Shown in pieces: positions 63,722 to 64,000 of a DNA stretch of 64,000 bases. The translations under genes and the position numbers were made by a program. The notes beneath the pieces were generated by a model. It saw nothing but the letters and a program-made list of their open reading frames with translations, did no database searches and had not been told where the DNA came from. Source of the stretch: an uncultured Thermotogae bacterium (GTDB lineage Bacteria > Thermotogota > Thermotogae > Mesoaciditogales > Mesoaciditogaceae); the NCBI GenBank assembly GCA_913056255.1, contig CAJXLN010000001.1, positions 48,783 through 112,782 of the forward strand, given 5' to 3'. Each line of letters begins with the position of its first letter. Positions within the stretch are counted from its first letter, which is position 1.

Positions 63722-63775
63722 CACCTCCGTCCTCAATGAAGTAGGATGAAGGTGATTTATGAAAATAACTTGCTT
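63722..63775 (+). repeat. Hairpin repeat, copy B (IS200/IS605-end-like)
   Basis: CACCTCCGTCCT pairs with AGGATGAAGGTG around CAATGAAGT, one mismatch and one G-T. Same order as copy A at 58448-58502 read on its minus strand, including the following AAC/ATAACTTGCT. Confidence 0.55.
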
Positions 63776-63919
63776 GTATTTTTTATTCCTCAACTATGCA
63801 CTTTTATGCACTTTCAAATTGTAATTTGGAACGGGAAAATTCGGATACAGGCATGGGTAACGCGGACGTCACTCCTAAAGGAATGGATGAAAAATGACCA
63901 ACAGATGTAGCCGAAAACC

Positions 63920-63947
63920 GTAGGGACACGGCGTGCCGTGCCCCTAC
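63920..63947. repeat. 28-bp GC-rich palindrome
   Basis: Arms GTAGGGACACGGC and GCCGTGCCCCTAC pair with one mismatch. Such GTAGGGGCACGGC..GTGCCCCTAC palindromes are known as dispersed repeats in many unrelated bacteria. It overlaps the stop codon of the next minus-strand gene and may end its transcript. Confidence 0.6.
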
Positions 63948-64000
63948 TTGTCAACAGTATTTTTCTCCAAATACCACATGTACAGATCGAGTTTTCCAGG
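63944..64000 (-). CDS. 3' end of a gene entering from the right edge
   Basis: The minus frame reads PGKLDLYMWYLEKNTVDK and stops at TAG (63946-63944). Only 18 residues are visible; composition looks coding. No family can be named. Confidence 0.35.
   Translation of the reverse strand, partial: PGKLDLYMWYLEKNTVDK

Overview
The window reads as chromosomal DNA of an anaerobic, probably thermophilic bacterium of the Thermotogota. This is inferred from gene content only: tungsten-type aldehyde oxidoreductase, superoxide reductase with flavodiiron protein, ThyX, PdxS/PdxT, type III pantothenate kinase, Ugp and Liv ABC uptake, strong AGGAGG ribosome sites and long chains of overlapping genes. A deep-branching member (Mesoaciditogales-like) is possible, but I cannot place it by sequence alone. 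The G+C content is moderate. Nothing looks like prophage, CRISPR or an integrated plasmid.

Layout. 1-2977 (-): a long recJ cut by the window edge. 3.1-6.8 kb (+): solitary Phd/YefM antitoxin, ugpC-type ATPase, tRNA-Ser(UGA) and an orphan NuoE/NuoF pair. 7.4-13.5 kb (+): a cofactor operon (pncA, pncB, pdxS, a small ORF, pdxT, coaX, radical SAM), then an MFS transporter. 15.0-18.3 kb (-): an oxygen-defence operon perR-fdp-prx-dfx-ftn with a clear promoter and palindromic operator. 18.3-18.7 kb: decayed sequence. 18.8-20.1 kb (+): a lipoprotein and barrel-like envelope pair. 20.1-23.4 kb (+): iron alcohol dehydrogenase and tungsten aldehyde oxidoreductase behind a consensus promoter and a leader hairpin. 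23.5-27.8 kb (+): ugpBAE and an MFS protein. 27.9-29.7 kb (+): mgsA-cca-hypothetical.

29.7-45.1 kb (-): one long, tightly overlapped run (NADH oxidase/CoA-disulfide reductase-like, SAM hydroxide adenosyltransferase, fabG, histidine kinase, NtrC regulator, thyX, ugpQ, rnc, Elp3-like radical SAM, smc, lepA, hypothetical, nfi, membrane protein). 45.2-47.2 kb (-): a chemoreceptor. 47.4-54.3 kb (-): the most striking cluster, ygeY-ygeW-hydantoinase-PreA-like-ThrC-like-[2Fe-2S] subunit-mocA. It is nearly end-to-end overlapped and resembles the anaerobic purine/urate breakdown cluster of enterobacteria and clostridia, but it lacks the molybdenum subunit. 54.4-56.8 kb (-): a Lon-like protease.

56.8-64.0 kb: a repeat-rich noncoding block, proC (+), the liv operon livKHMGF (-), and a second noncoding block. 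Two repeat families, one of about 160 bp and one hairpin of about 50 bp, occur here as inverted copies on either side of the liv operon. IS-end-like sequence and a GC-rich palindrome complete this block. The final bases hold the 3' end of another minus-strand gene.

How it fits together: the cell appears to import glycerophosphodiester or sugar substrates (Ugp plus UgpQ), branched-chain amino acids (Liv) and possibly purine-derived compounds, to balance redox through AOR/ADH and NAD(H)-linked flavoproteins, to salvage B vitamins, and to survive brief oxygen exposure through a PerR-controlled operon.
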